From Ailanthus altissimus (taxonomy: Eukaryota > Streptophyta > Magnoliopsida > Sapindales > Simaroubaceae): 64,000 nt of DNA. Below the pieces are notes generated by a model. That model saw nothing but the letters and a program-made list of their open reading frames with translations, did not search any database and was not told where the DNA came from. Positions 23,831 to 34,378 of this stretch are shown piece after piece; position 1 is the first letter of the stretch; each line of letters starts with the position of its first letter. A program made the position numbers and the translations under genes. The stretch lies in assembly GCA_946807835.1 (NCBI GenBank), contig OX327703.1, positions 5,091,501 through 5,155,500 on the forward strand. Direction: 5' to 3'.

Positions 23831-24439
23831 GATTCTCCACCAATGCTTTCCATGGAATGGTGGTAAGTCTTCTTTGAGATGATTAATATAGATGAAAATC
23901 CAATAGATTTGAAAACTAAGATTTTGTTAGTAAATAAGTTCAGGTTATGCTTCAGACTGCTACATATCGATAAGAAGTGAGCAAAAAAAATCGAATCTGA
24001 GATAAAGAAGAAGATCAACACTATGAACAAAGACTAAAATACTTTTATAGCCAAATATGGATATGTAAAATTTATCAACTATTAAGCATTTTTGAAAAAT
24101 TCAAGAAGGCTGGCTGAAATTATCAAGAGAAGAAAAGATAAAGATTAAAACACACCGTTTCATTAATGGAAACTCTTGCAAATTCCAGAACATGTTAAAA
24201 TGACATCGTTTTAAGACCACATTTTGAAATTTCCCATGAGAACCCATCTTCCACCTTCGGCCAACTTTAAGTCACTCTTTTCTAAAATCAAATCAACCTT
24301 ACACAATTCTAATTCCGTATGAAAAAAGAATTTTCAAGATAAAATAAAACTCATTCTCCTTCACCTTGCATGAAATAGAGTCCACTTCTCCTTCTTACTT
24401 GTGAAAATTGGAATTTAACATGAAGTAGGCCAAACCGAA
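23831..24439. other. Intergenic sequence, no gene recognised
   Basis: Bases right of the copia relic. One AC-richer patch at 24140-24260 might be LTR U3 sequence of the element promoter at 24455. There is no coding support. Confidence 0.4.
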
Positions 24440-24800
24440 ATAAGACTTGAAACTAGCTCTATAAAAGGGAGCTCTAGACAACATCTATTATTATCAAATT
24501 CTCTCTACTTCTTCAAGCATCAATAGATAATGAAAAGAGAGAGTGAAGAGAGTGAATTAGAGAGAGAAAGAAATAGGTTTTAGAGAAAGAAGCTGTTTAG
24601 AGAGAGAAAATATGTTAATATGTTGAAAATTTCTATATAATTACTCTTTGTAATATTTTAAAATATAATGTAGTTTTGGACTTGATTGTTTTAGTTCAAA
24701 AAAGTGGGTGTAGATTTTTGAGAATTAAATCACTATAAAGTTTTGGCATTCTTTTTTGTTTTTATTTTTTTATTGATATTAAATTTTTAATTATTTGAAT
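24440..24800 (+). mobile_element. Probable solo or truncated copia-type LTR
   Basis: A strong TATA context (CTATAAAAGGGAGCTC, about 24460) is followed by a purine-rich GAGAGAG leader and by GTGGGTGTAGATTTTTGAG ... AATCACTATAAAG. This layout matches the R-U5 region of many plant copia LTRs. No PBS or partner LTR was located, and the borders are not defined. Confidence 0.4.
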
Positions 24801-26480
24801 CTTGGGTTAGACTATGAATTTTCTTCTTAAAAAAATAAAACTGTATTGTTAAAATTCACTGTAGCTATATATATAATTTAATTTAAATATTATTTTTAGG
24901 TCCCTCCATTACTTTGTGTGACTTTCTCTATGAATTTTATTTTTGAATTAGAACATCAGAAATATAATTATTTTGCACATTTTCTATTTATGCAGAATTA
25001 AATGATTGGTCATGCTAAACATATAAGTTAATCCTAGTTTGACCCTTCATTTATTAAAGTTTTTATTCCGTAATTGATAATGTAGAATTTAAAAAAAATA
25101 TATAAATGTCATTACAAAGTAAGATAAGAAAATTATAAATAAGAAAAATAAAAAAAAATATCAAAATCTTCTATCTTTTATAATTGAAAAACATATACTC
25201 ATTAGACAGTTTTATTAAATCAGACATTGTGCTAGGACGTAGAAAATTAAAATAACAAATGAAGTAACAATGTTATATGGGAAATTGGTAAATAATTATC
25301 AGAATTATGAGAAAATATGAATATTTCATTATAATGAATGAATATGTACAAGATGTAGCTTTTATATAGGGTTAGTGCTATTTAAAAACAAAATCTGTTT
25401 TATTCAAAGAAAATATGTCTTATATAAGACATATATTCTATACAAATAATATGTCTTATATAAATAATAATATTTTATATAAAAATTACAATTTAAATAA
25501 AATAATACTTTTTAAATAAATAATTTCGTGCCAACAATAACATATTGAATATTATTATGAGATGAAATTGGAGTGTCAATAACAAACCAATATTATCATC
25601 TAATATAGGATACATGCATTACTATTTTGTGTCCAAAACAATTACTATGAAAAGAATAGGTAATTATAGCTTGACCACCAAATGAAAATTGGTGCCTCCA
25701 TATTATTATAAGTTGTTAATGAATGATTTATAATTGTTGAACTCTCATTCCCTATTAGCTATGCAATTTGGACCACACGGTTTTGGTAATAATTTTCTTC
25801 TCTTAATCCGATGAATCTTCTTTTCTATTTTATAAAAAAATAATACAAATCACTCCTCTCCCTCTAACTTAATTATAAATCAAGTTATAATTTATATAAA
25901 CACAAATTATTATAGCTCAATGATAAAGAATTGATGTGAACCTTTACCTCTAATGTTGGGGTCTTAAAGCCAAATTTTTTCTTCTTTATATTAAAATAAA
26001 ATAATTTGTTAAAAGAGAGAGAGAGAGACTTGGGGTACTTTTTTAATTAAAACAAATATCTTCAGACATCTTAAATTAAATAAAATTTATATTTATTTTA
26101 GCCAAATATTTTGAAAGATTAAAGGGATTCTCTCTATCTTTAATATTGTACTTAGAATGAAAATTTTTAATTGAAGAAAACATGGATCCAAAAACCTAAG
26201 TTAGCTAGATGCTCTATGCAATTGTTGCCCCTAATAGATTATGCCTTAAGATCAAATTTTGGTCAACTCAATCATCCCAGTAAGATTTTCATTGAGCTTG
26301 TGGCTAATTTTGAAATATCATAATGAAATTAGAGAGATTTTGCAGTCAATGACTTTAAATGATTCATTGACAACTAAGAAACCCAGGAGCTCCAATGTCA
26401 GTAATACCAAAAGGCAACTCATATACCAAATGAGAGAGTGCCCTAAACTCAAAGAAGATTTAGTAAAACGAACGAGCAGT
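24801..26480. other. AT-rich intergenic sequence
   Basis: No gene recognised. Repeated TATGTCTTATATAA words occur at 25405-25465 and a (GA)n tract at about 26013-26028. Confidence 0.45.
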
Positions 26481-27103
26481 TGAATTAATTGTTCTATTAA
26501 CCCAATGGTGCTTTAAAATTTGTCCTTGAAAGAGAAATTCTTGATATCTTCAACAATAAAGTTAATTTCAAATCTTATGGACAAATCTCCTGCTATTAGA
26601 ATAATAATCCCAAGTGCATCGATTTCCAAAACAAGATTAACAAAACCTGATTCAATAGCAAAGTTAACACCAATTAGGCCGACTTGGACCTCCATTAACT
26701 CGGTTAAAGGATTGAAATACGTGAATTAAATTAAATTTATTTAGAAAACACTTAATAATTTATTTATGTTGTTGATTTAAGAAAATTTTAAAATAGTAAT
26801 TTTTTTATAGGATTTATTTTATTAAAAATATAAGATAAAAAATTAGATATTACTTGTTAAATATATAAAGAAATTAAGATAATTAATTCTTACCATATAT
26901 ATATTTTATAATTAATAAGTTATATTTAGTTTACTTATATATATTTATGTTACTTATTTATATTAACCTAAAGCTTATATAAAGGATATTTATGTAGCAT
27001 TTGTAATATACAGAATAACAATAACAATGTAGTCTTTAAAAAATTTTAGTTTCTCTTTATTATATCTGCTGTCTTTTTCTTTTCTTTTATATCTTTTCTC
27101 ACA

Positions 27104-27114
27104 TAGTATCAGAG
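27104..27114 (+). other. Primer-binding site of the TRIM
   Basis: TAGTATCAGAG directly abuts the 5' LTR. It differs by one base from the common plant TGGTATCAGAG (initiator tRNA-Met). Confidence 0.85.
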
Positions 27115-27154
27115 TTAAGTTACGATTATTCTCAGAGCCTAATATAGAATTTTT

Positions 27155-27305
27155 AACGCATTTGCACTCGCAACGGTTGATTTTTTGTCTCCTTATCAAC
27201 GCGTTTGCAATCGCAGTGGTTGATCTTCTTAATGCACTTGCACTCGCAAGGGTTGATTTCTTATTTTCTCTATCAATGCGTTTGCAATCGCAGTAGTTGA
27301 TTTTC
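27155..27305. repeat. Four-copy repeat inside the TRIM
   Basis: Four units of about 36-45 bp built on GC-TTTGCA-TCGCA-GGTTGATT, starting near 27158, 27199, 27232 and 27276. The units alternate between CACTCGCAA and CAATCGCAG forms, so the real unit may be a dimer. Confidence 0.8.
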
Positions 27306-28450
27306 TCGACGTGCTTGTCACTCCAACAACATTGTTACTCTACGACAACTTTGCTTCTCTTCCACAAGGGTTGTCTCTCTCCAACAAGAATTATCATTCA
27401 CCGACAGCGGTTGTATCTTAACAAGCACTATTACAATATGTTCCTTTTCAAGCTTCTACCATCTTAAATTTGAGGGGGGTGTTAAATATATAAAAAAAAA
27501 TTAAGATAATTGATTGTTACCATATATATTTTATAATTAATAGGTTATATTTAGTTTTATTATATATATTTATGTTCCTTATTTATATTAACCTAACGCC
27601 TATATAAAAGCTATTTATGTAACATTTGTAATACACAGAATTATAGCAACAATATAATCCTTAAAAGTTTTTCAGTTTTTCATTATTATTTTTGCTGTCT
27701 TTTTATTTTATTTTTATCTTTTCTCAAATTACTCATTTTATAAAAAAACTAGAAGATTAATAAAAAAATTAGGAGAGAAAATTTATGTGCGACGTCATAT
27801 AAAATATACTTAGAGTATTCTTATATTTTATATTATAAAATTATAATAATTATAGTGAATTATTATCTTATTTGCAAATATTATATTATACAATTACAAT
27901 AAATTATTCTTTTATCTATAAATGTAACTTAAATTAAAATGAATTAGATTTAAATTAGGGTGAATCGCATTAAATTTTTTATATTTTTTATGTAATTTAT
28001 TAATATTAATATTTGATATCTTTTTATTATAGTTTCTAAACAAATTATAAGAGTTAAAATATTAATAAAATCAGACTTCTCCTGCCATTGCCACCGGAAT
28101 GTTCTCCATGTCAACCCGAACGACAAGACCAGCCCGTTTAGCATTCAAATGAATGACTGCATTAAATTTCGAACTTTAAATGATCCTGGCGGAGGAGGAG
28201 ATACCAAACGAAGAGAAGGAACAAGATCTGTGTTCTTGCTCACTGAATTTGCTTCTTGAAATTCTTTAAATATACAGTCAGCCCAAGAAAATAAATCCTT
28301 CACGTTCTGTCATTTGAATCCATGCACAAGATTATTTCAATTACTCCATAGATCCCAACAACCAACAAGGAAAAACTCTAGTCGAGGTTTATGAAAATTG
28401 ACGATTCAAATCAAAGGCAATGGTACCAAAATCATAGCAGCAAAAGGAAC

Positions 28451-29520
28451 CTGTCATCCTAGCTAGCTAGAGATGATTCTTTCCAGAACTGTGTTGGCAT
28501 GACTTGTTAATGGAGTTAATATGAATGATTAAGAAACAATAATCAGGATCATCAATAGCTACTAGTAGTTTTTCAGCCTCGAGTTTGAAGGGTTGATATC
28601 CAAGGCCCATTTGACCAGAATATTATTCCTGCTTGTAAAGTCAAGGTATTACTTGTAAACCCTAAGAAATGAGAGTGTTGTTAATAATTTGCTTCTCACT
28701 TTCCAAGTAATAATCTCATCAAAGATACTAAAATCATTATAAATTTGAGTGGTTGGCTACAATACAATACCCCTAAGAATACAGTTTTTCCATAACTTTA
28801 TTAGTTAAACATAAGATTTCCAAATTCCCCATATATATATAATATTTAATATATTGAAATTAATATTTTATGTCATTTAATCTATTAATCTTAGCCGTTC
28901 ATTTTCCCATAATCTAAGAAGATTTGAGAATATGTACACAAAATCTCAACCCTGAAACTATAACCATTTTAAGAGTTGTGAGATTAAACGTTGACATAAC
29001 TTTTAATTTTAAACAAAGAATTAATAAATTTTGGACTTGCACTCAATATTAATTACTTCTCTATTTATGTTCTTTTTTCTCTCTTTAACATTTAATACAT
29101 TTTATTTGATTCTATTTCATCTTTATTACCTATTTCTAACTCTATCATTATTATTATTATTATAAACACACCAAAAAAAAAAAAAAACTGTGATTCTTCC
29201 TCCTTGACATACTAGCAAGCATGTCAAATTAGATTACATTATGCATGATAGGCTTATGTATGATTTAGAAAGGGCAAAAAAGATAGATTTAACCATCCAT
29301 ATGTATGTATAATCCAAAAATCATTAAAAAAATAAGTTTGACAAAACTAATTAATGGAGCATAAAAGCCATGAATAAACCATTGTCGCAGAGCTATCTAA
29401 TAATCTCCTGAATGTTGTAGTCTCGTGACTCTAGCTATTGGGCATAAAAACTTTATTAAAAAAAGAAAACAAATCAAGCAAATTTTCAAGAAGAAACTCA
29501 TGTTATCATCAAGTTATACA
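28451..29520. other. Intergenic sequence, no gene recognised
   Basis: Unremarkable AT-rich DNA with a short (ATT)n run near 29146-29161 and A-runs. No ORF has support. Confidence 0.45.
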
Positions 29521-29813
29521 CTTTAATTTGATACCTTAATAGTATTAATTAAGCTATAATTTTGATATCTCTTATACTCTATACGCAACGAAAAAATTAT
29601 AACTCACATCATAAGTAAGAACACATAAGATTAACACACTAATAAAGATAAAGAAAATAAACCAATCACAAGACACAAGATATACGTGATTCAGCCCAAA
29701 TTGTCTACGTCCACGGAAGATTCATAATCCAGCTTCTTACTATTGAAATAGATCACTAAGTATCTTCTTACATCATCAATGATCCCACAAGACCCTTTAG
29801 TATCTCCTATAGA

Positions 29814-30613
29814 GACTTCTAAGTATCTACCCTTGATCACTATGACTTCCTAAGACCTCTTAGTATCTCCTCATAAGAGATTTTTACAAAAAACACAAGA
29901 ATAACCCAAGCATCTAAGCCAAAAGGATCTATGGTGTTTCTTTTTTATTCACTCAAAGAACTTAAAGAAGAAAACACCCCCAAAGGTTACACCCTAGTGC
30001 ACCACGCACTTAGTGCCTAATTAGCTCTTCTATTCTCTCTTATGGTTACATCTTGAAACCTTATATGCTTAATCTTAAATAAGGGTTTACAAGTGTTTAT
30101 ATAGGGTGTATTTCGTGCCTACTAACCCTATTCCTTATTGGAGTAAGAGTCCACTTGTTTTGGAAGTCCAATACTTCTCAAAACTTGAAATCCCAAACCA
30201 AAACGGATATCCTGACTTCTAAGTATCTACCCTTGATCACTATGACTTCCTAAGACCTCTTAGTATCTCCTCATAAGAGATTTTTACAAAAAACACAAGA
30301 ATAGCCCAAGCATCTAAGCCAAAAGGATCTATGGTATTTCTTTTTTATTCACTCAAAGAACTTAAAGAAGAAAACACCCCTAAAGGTTACACCCTAGTGC
30401 ACCACGCACTTAGTGCCTAATTAGCTCTTCTATTCTCTCTTATGGTTACATCTTGAAACCTTATATGCTTAATCTTAAATAAGGGTTTACAAGTGTTTAT
30501 ATAGGGTGTATTTCGTGCTTACTAACCCTATTCTTTATTGGAGTAAGAGTCCACTTGTTTTGGAAGTCCAATACTTCTCAAAACTTGAAATCCCGAACCA
30601 AAACGGATATCCT
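29814..30613. repeat. 400-bp perfect-register tandem duplication
   Basis: The units 29814-30213 and 30214-30613 differ at only about six positions (for example 'aataacccaag' against 'aatagcccaag'), near 98.5 % identity. It is a recent duplication covering the LTR leader and TATA region. Confidence 0.92.
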
Positions 30614-30616
30614 GAC

Positions 30617-30790
30617 GCTTTTGGGGGCTGCGGAGCTCACCCCTGGGCGCTAGCCCTTCTCGCGCCCATCGCCGCGGCATTGGGGACCCAGTGCTGCGGC
30701 GCTGGTCTTCTGTTTTGAGCGCCGCGGTGCTCAACCTTGGGCGCCACCGCGCTGGTCAGCTCCCCGCGATTTCTTCGTTTCCTTCGCGTC
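30617..30790. repeat. GC island in LTR copy E
   Basis: An abrupt GC-rich segment made of variants of GCGCCGCGG and GTGCTGCGGCGCTGG, lying in the U3 region upstream of the LTR TATA box. The flanking DNA is AT-rich. Confidence 0.8.
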
Positions 30791-30910
30791 TTCAAGTCCC
30801 GTTTTACTTCCCCCTTCGTGTCCCACACATCCTAGACTTCTCCATACGTGTCCCACACGTTCTAAACTTCTTGTGACTCTCCACTTTGATATTCATTTCA
30901 ATTCTTATCC

Positions 30911-32039
30911 AACCAAAATTATTGAATCATCAATTTTTCAACATCTTTTATTTATTTATTTGTGTTATAATATTAGTGGAATTAAGCTTAAAATTTCGCA
31001 TAAATAGAAGTAAATAAATATATTAAATGTTGAAATGAAAAATAATTAATATTAAGTGTGAATCTATAATCTTTTAACTCTTTTTTTAACATTCAAAGTC
31101 AAATAATACATACTTTTTAAATTATATCTTAAATTTTAGATCTCAATATGTAATAAAATTATTAAATAATAAATTAATATAAATTTTAAAATTATTTATT
31201 ATATTATTTTAATATTTACTAATTACGTGACATATTATTTAAAATAAAAAATTTTAAAATATTATTTAAAATATTTAACATTAATTTTTGCCGGGCCTTG
31301 TTTCATTCCTTAAAATGATTATAGCGGAAGGGTTGAGGTTTTATATACAAATTTGTGTAAAAAACAATTGAATGGCCATTGGACCAACCTATAGACATAC
31401 ATAAGTATACATGGAAAAGGATTGAGGTCCTTAAATTTTAAACAAATTATGGTACAATTTTTCATCATTTCAATTAATGTTTTATTAACAATTAATTAAG
31501 ATTAAATAGAGATGATGACATAAATCCTTAGTAATATGACATTAATGATTTTTCGCTCTCCATACTTAATCTCTCCCCAACATTAATTACTTTTTTTTTT
31601 CCCTTTGTAGGTAAACAACAAACTTATTTGTTTTCTTGTTTCTACAGAAGCAACAAACGTAATTTCTTCAATAGAAACGACTTCAATCTTATTACAAGCA
31701 CGAGAAATATGACATGTTGGAGACAAAACAAATTACTTCGATAAATAAAATAACGTGTTTTTTCATATTTGTTTATTGAACAACCATGAGAACTTTAGAT
31801 TGATGCAAGAAGCGTCTGAAAACAAATTAAAAAATATGCCCATAAAATCAGAAAGAAAAAAAAAACTTGATTATCTAATCCTTTGAAATCCTATCAAGTT
31901 CTACTTTTTTTTTATTAGTTCAACTTACCTTTGAAATCAAATCATGTTGCCTTTCCCTTTTTTTTTTTATTTATTTCTTATCGTTTTTTTTTATTCTTTT
32001 TCCTTTTTTTTTAATTGCAAACTAAATTGTTAGCGTGTC
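30911..32039. other. Spacer between the inverted LTR copies
   Basis: AT-rich DNA with poly(T) runs (31580-32010). No gene or element recognised. Confidence 0.45.
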
Positions 32040-33020
32040 AATGGAAAAAAGAAAAGTGAATGATTTGTGTTAGGCAAGAGGAGTAAAGAGTCACGAGAAA
32101 TCTAGAATGTGTGGGATATGTATGGAGAAGTTTAAGATGTGTGGGACACGAAAAGAGAAGCGAAACGGAACTTGAAGACGTGAAGGAAGCAAAGAAAACA
32201 TGTAGGGAGGCCACCAGGGCTGAGCGCGCGGCGCCCATCACAGAAGCCCAACATCGCAGCAGTGGGCGAGACATGGCCAGCGCTGCGGCGCCCAGGGATG
32301 AGCGCCGCTACACCAGAAGCATCAAGAAGCTATTTTTGATCTAGATTTCGAGTTTTGAGAAATTTTAGACTTCCAAAACAAGTGGACTCTTACCCCAACA
32401 AAGAATAGGGTTAGTAGACACGAAATATTCACTATATAAACCCTTCTAAATATAAGAGAAAGACAAGCATATAATGTTTCAAGATGTAACCATAAGAGAG
32501 AATAGAAGAGTTAGGTAGGCACTAAGTGCGTGGTGCACTAGGGTGTAACCTTTGGGGGTGTTTTCTTCTTTAGGTTCTTTGAGTGAATAAAAGAGAAACA
32601 CCATAGATTCTTTTGGCTTAGATACTCGGGCTATTCTTGTATTTTTTTTGTAAAAATCTCTTATGAGGAGATACTAAGAGGTCTTAGGAAGTCATAGTGA
32701 TCAAGGGTAGATACTTAGAAGTCTCTATGGGAGATACTAAGGGGTCTTGTGAGATCATTGATGATGTAAGAAGATACTTAATAATTTATTTCAATAATAA
32801 AAAGCTGGATCATGGATCCTCCGTGAACATAGACAATTTTTGGTCGAACCACAAATATTTTTTGTTTTGTTGATTGGTTTGTTTTCTTTATCTTTATTGG
32901 TGTGTTGATCTTATATGTTCTTACTTATGGTGTGAGTTATGATTTTCTGCTACGCATAGAATAAAAAGGGTATCAAGGTTGTGGCTTAGTTGATGTCATA
33001 AGGGTGTCAAATTGAAGTGT
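32040..33020 (+). mobile_element. Copia-type LTR copy F (plus orientation)
   Basis: Inverted relative of copy E. TATA in CACTATATAAACCC (about 32432), leader with GGTGCACTAGGGTGTAACC, then TGATCAAGGGTAGATACTT. The end has TCCGTGAACATAGACAATTT and GGTCGAACCAC, a typical plant copia LTR U5 phrase. Homology with copy E continues about 80 bp past the CTACGCA phrase, so the LTR border is not clear. Confidence 0.6.
32213..32322. repeat. GC island in LTR copy F
   Basis: Variants of GAGCGCGCGGCGCCC and AGCGCTGCGGCGCCC, at the same U3 position as the island in copy E but diverged in order and length. Confidence 0.75.
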
Positions 33021-33058
33021 ATGGCTTAATATTCGCAACAATACTAATTTAAAAAAAT

Positions 33059-33119
33059 TAAATGATTGTGTCAAAATTTTGTAAAATTAAATGATTGTGT
33101 CAAAATTTTGTAAAATTAA
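33059..33119. repeat. 29-bp tandem duplication
   Basis: AATGATTGTGTCAAAATTTT recurs at 33061 and 33090 with the following GTAAAATTA, two essentially identical units. Confidence 0.85.
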
Positions 33120-33329
33120 ATGGGTATTGAAATGAAGTGTTTATTGTCACGTCTCACATTAAATAGAACTTGGGTAGATCTTAAGTATATATGAATAAGT
33201 AAGCAGCACTTTTAAAGTTTTACTTTAACAACAAGCATCCCACTTATGACAAGTGATATCAGAGTAGACCCAACTCTTATTCGCGTGTAGTTCTCAAAAT
33301 CTCGTGTTTTTACATCAATAAAAATTGTT

Positions 33330-33990
33330 ATATGAGTAGTAAATCCCTATGAATAATGGGTTAAGTAATGTGAGCCAAATTGGTACTATAAAGATTGTCA
33401 TATTAGAAATTATTATATAGATAATAAATTCTTATGAGTAATGGGATGGAATATGCGAGCTATATCAGCCCTATAAAGATAGTCATATAGATACTGAAAG
33501 ATTATTACATGGTAGTAAATCTTTCATGAGTAATGAGATAGGCAATACGAGTTAGATTAGACTTATAAAAATTGTCACATAAGTAGTGAAACTCTATTAG
33601 AATTGGCCTTATAAATATTATTATGTAGGTAATAAAATTTCATTAGTAATGAGGATGAGTAATACGAGTTAAGTTGACCTCTGAATATGGGTTAGACATG
33701 ATAAGAATATCACATAGTGTCACATAATTATGTGAGAGAGAGTGTCCTGTTTCACATCAAATGAAGATATATAATACGAGTTAGTTATCTCTTAAGTATG
33801 AGCCAGATATGACAAGAATTTCACGTGGTTAGATGATGATATGCAATACGAACTAAATTATCCCCTAAGTATGGGCTAGATACGACAAAGACATTATATA
33901 ATTAAATGAGAATAAATAATACGAGTCAAGTTATCTCTTAAATATAAATTAAATGTGATAAGGGTATTACATAATTAGATGAGGAGGAAT
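33330..33990. repeat. Degenerate repeat array
   Basis: Two unit types. Type one is built on AGTAAAT-C-TATGAGTAATGGG ... CTATAAAGATTGTCATAT (about 33332-33640). Type two is built on AATACGAGTTAAGTTATC-CTTAAGTATG-GC-AGATA-GACAAG (starts near 33662, 33774, 33847 and 33918). No coding potential. Confidence 0.6.
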
Positions 33991-34158
33991 ACTACATTCC
34001 ACATGTAACAATGACATTATATAATTAGATGAGAAAAAATATCTCATCTAATTATATAATGTCATTGTTACATGTGGAATGTAGTATTCCTCCTCATCTA
34101 ATTATGTAATACCCCTATCACATTTAATTTATATTTAAGAGATAACTTGACTCGTATT
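33918..34158. repeat. Near-perfect inverted repeat, 117-bp arms, 7-bp loop
   Basis: Left arm 33918-34034, loop AAAAATA 34035-34041, right arm 34042-34158. I see a single mismatch (GGGTATT against AATACCCC). A transcript in either direction would fold into a long double-stranded hairpin. The left arm continues the degenerate repeat array, so the right arm looks like a snap-back copy of the last array unit. Confidence 0.93.
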
Positions 34159-34159
34159 C

Positions 34160-34262
34160 CTCTTCATCTTAGTTGGTTGAGCACCTCCGAGTCTCACATT
34201 CTCACCTGGGTTCGAATCCCCCCTCCTCCCCAGATGGTGCGAAAAAAAAAATATGTTATAAT
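34160..34262 (+). mobile_element. tRNA-derived SINE head
   Basis: The pol III box A-like TAGTTGGTTGAGCACC (from about 34173) and an exact box B GGTTCGAATCC (34209-34219) are about 35 bp apart, followed by a C-rich patch and an A-run. The block does not fold as a full tRNA gene, so it is called a SINE, not a tRNA. Confidence 0.6.
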
Positions 34263-34378
34263 CTTCCCTTTCAAAAAAAAAAAATATCACATCTCACACT
34301 CAACAAAAATTAAATGTTGAACATAAATAAGTAGATAAACAGTATTATTTAACAAACTACTCCATTAAATCATAGACA

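Larger units (their letters stand above)
26855..27728 (+). mobile_element. TRIM-type miniature LTR retrotransposon (874 bp)
   Basis: Complete structure. 5' LTR 26855-27103 and 3' LTR 27480-27728 (249 bp each, near 87 % alike by eye) both begin TGTTAAATATATAAA. The ends are TCTCACA and TCTCAAA, so the terminal CA of the 3' copy has mutated. A primer-binding site TAGTATCAGAG (27104-27114) matches the initiator-tRNA-Met type. A polypurine tract TTTGAGGGGGG ends at 27479. The 5-bp target duplication TTACT is perfect (26850-26854 and 27729-27733). The 376-bp interior has no ORF and needs proteins in trans. LTR TATA boxes are at about 26975 and 27602. Confidence 0.92.
26490..28450 (-). pseudogene. 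RNase H-like (LINE/RVT_3-type) relic, split by a TRIM
   Basis: Two minus-strand pieces look like the two halves of the plant RNase H-like domain found at the end of LINE-derived proteins. The right piece (about 28450-27990) reads roughly WDLWSNRNNLVHG, then SPPPPGSFKV, then AGLVVRVDMENIPVAMAGE across frame changes. The left piece (26695-26513) reads NFAIESGFVNLVLEIDALGII and later IVEDIKNFSF, which fits the helix with the catalytic Asp. The TRIM at 26855-27728 sits between them. Several stops and frameshifts make it non-functional. Confidence 0.55.
29520..30910 (-). mobile_element. Copia-type LTR copy E (minus orientation)
   Basis: The reverse complement of this stretch aligns, in the same order, with 32040-33020. 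Both have GTGTGGGACACG words, a GC-rich island, CAAGTGGACTCTTA, a TATA box in CTATATAAAC, then AGGTCTTAGGAAGTCATAG and a TAGACAAT / CGAACCAC-type end. LTR promoter architecture (GC island, TATA, transcribed leader) is plain. A 400-bp tandem duplication lies inside. Exact termini and target duplication were not found. Confidence 0.6.
33145..34378 (+). mobile_element. Second TRIM-like unit (degenerate)
   Basis: The candidate 5' LTR at 33145-33251 starts TGTCACGTCTCACATT and ends TATGACA. It is followed by TGATATCAGAG (33254-33264), a degenerate Met-tRNA primer site. A diverged copy at 34285-34378 starts TATCACATCTCACACT, shares ATAAATAAGTA and the ATAGACA end, and follows an A-run instead of a polypurine tract. 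No target duplication matches. The interior holds a degenerate repeat array, the hairpin at 33918-34158 and a SINE head. Confidence 0.42.

Noticed and set aside
27155..27305. CRISPR-like repeat-spacer pattern
   Set aside because: Four irregular repeats inside an LTR-bounded element in a plant genome. No cas context and the spacers are not unique.
34160..34262. Possible tRNA gene with boxes A and B
   Set aside because: The internal promoter boxes are present, but the block lacks a cloverleaf acceptor stem and ends in C-rich and A-rich tails. Better explained as a SINE head.
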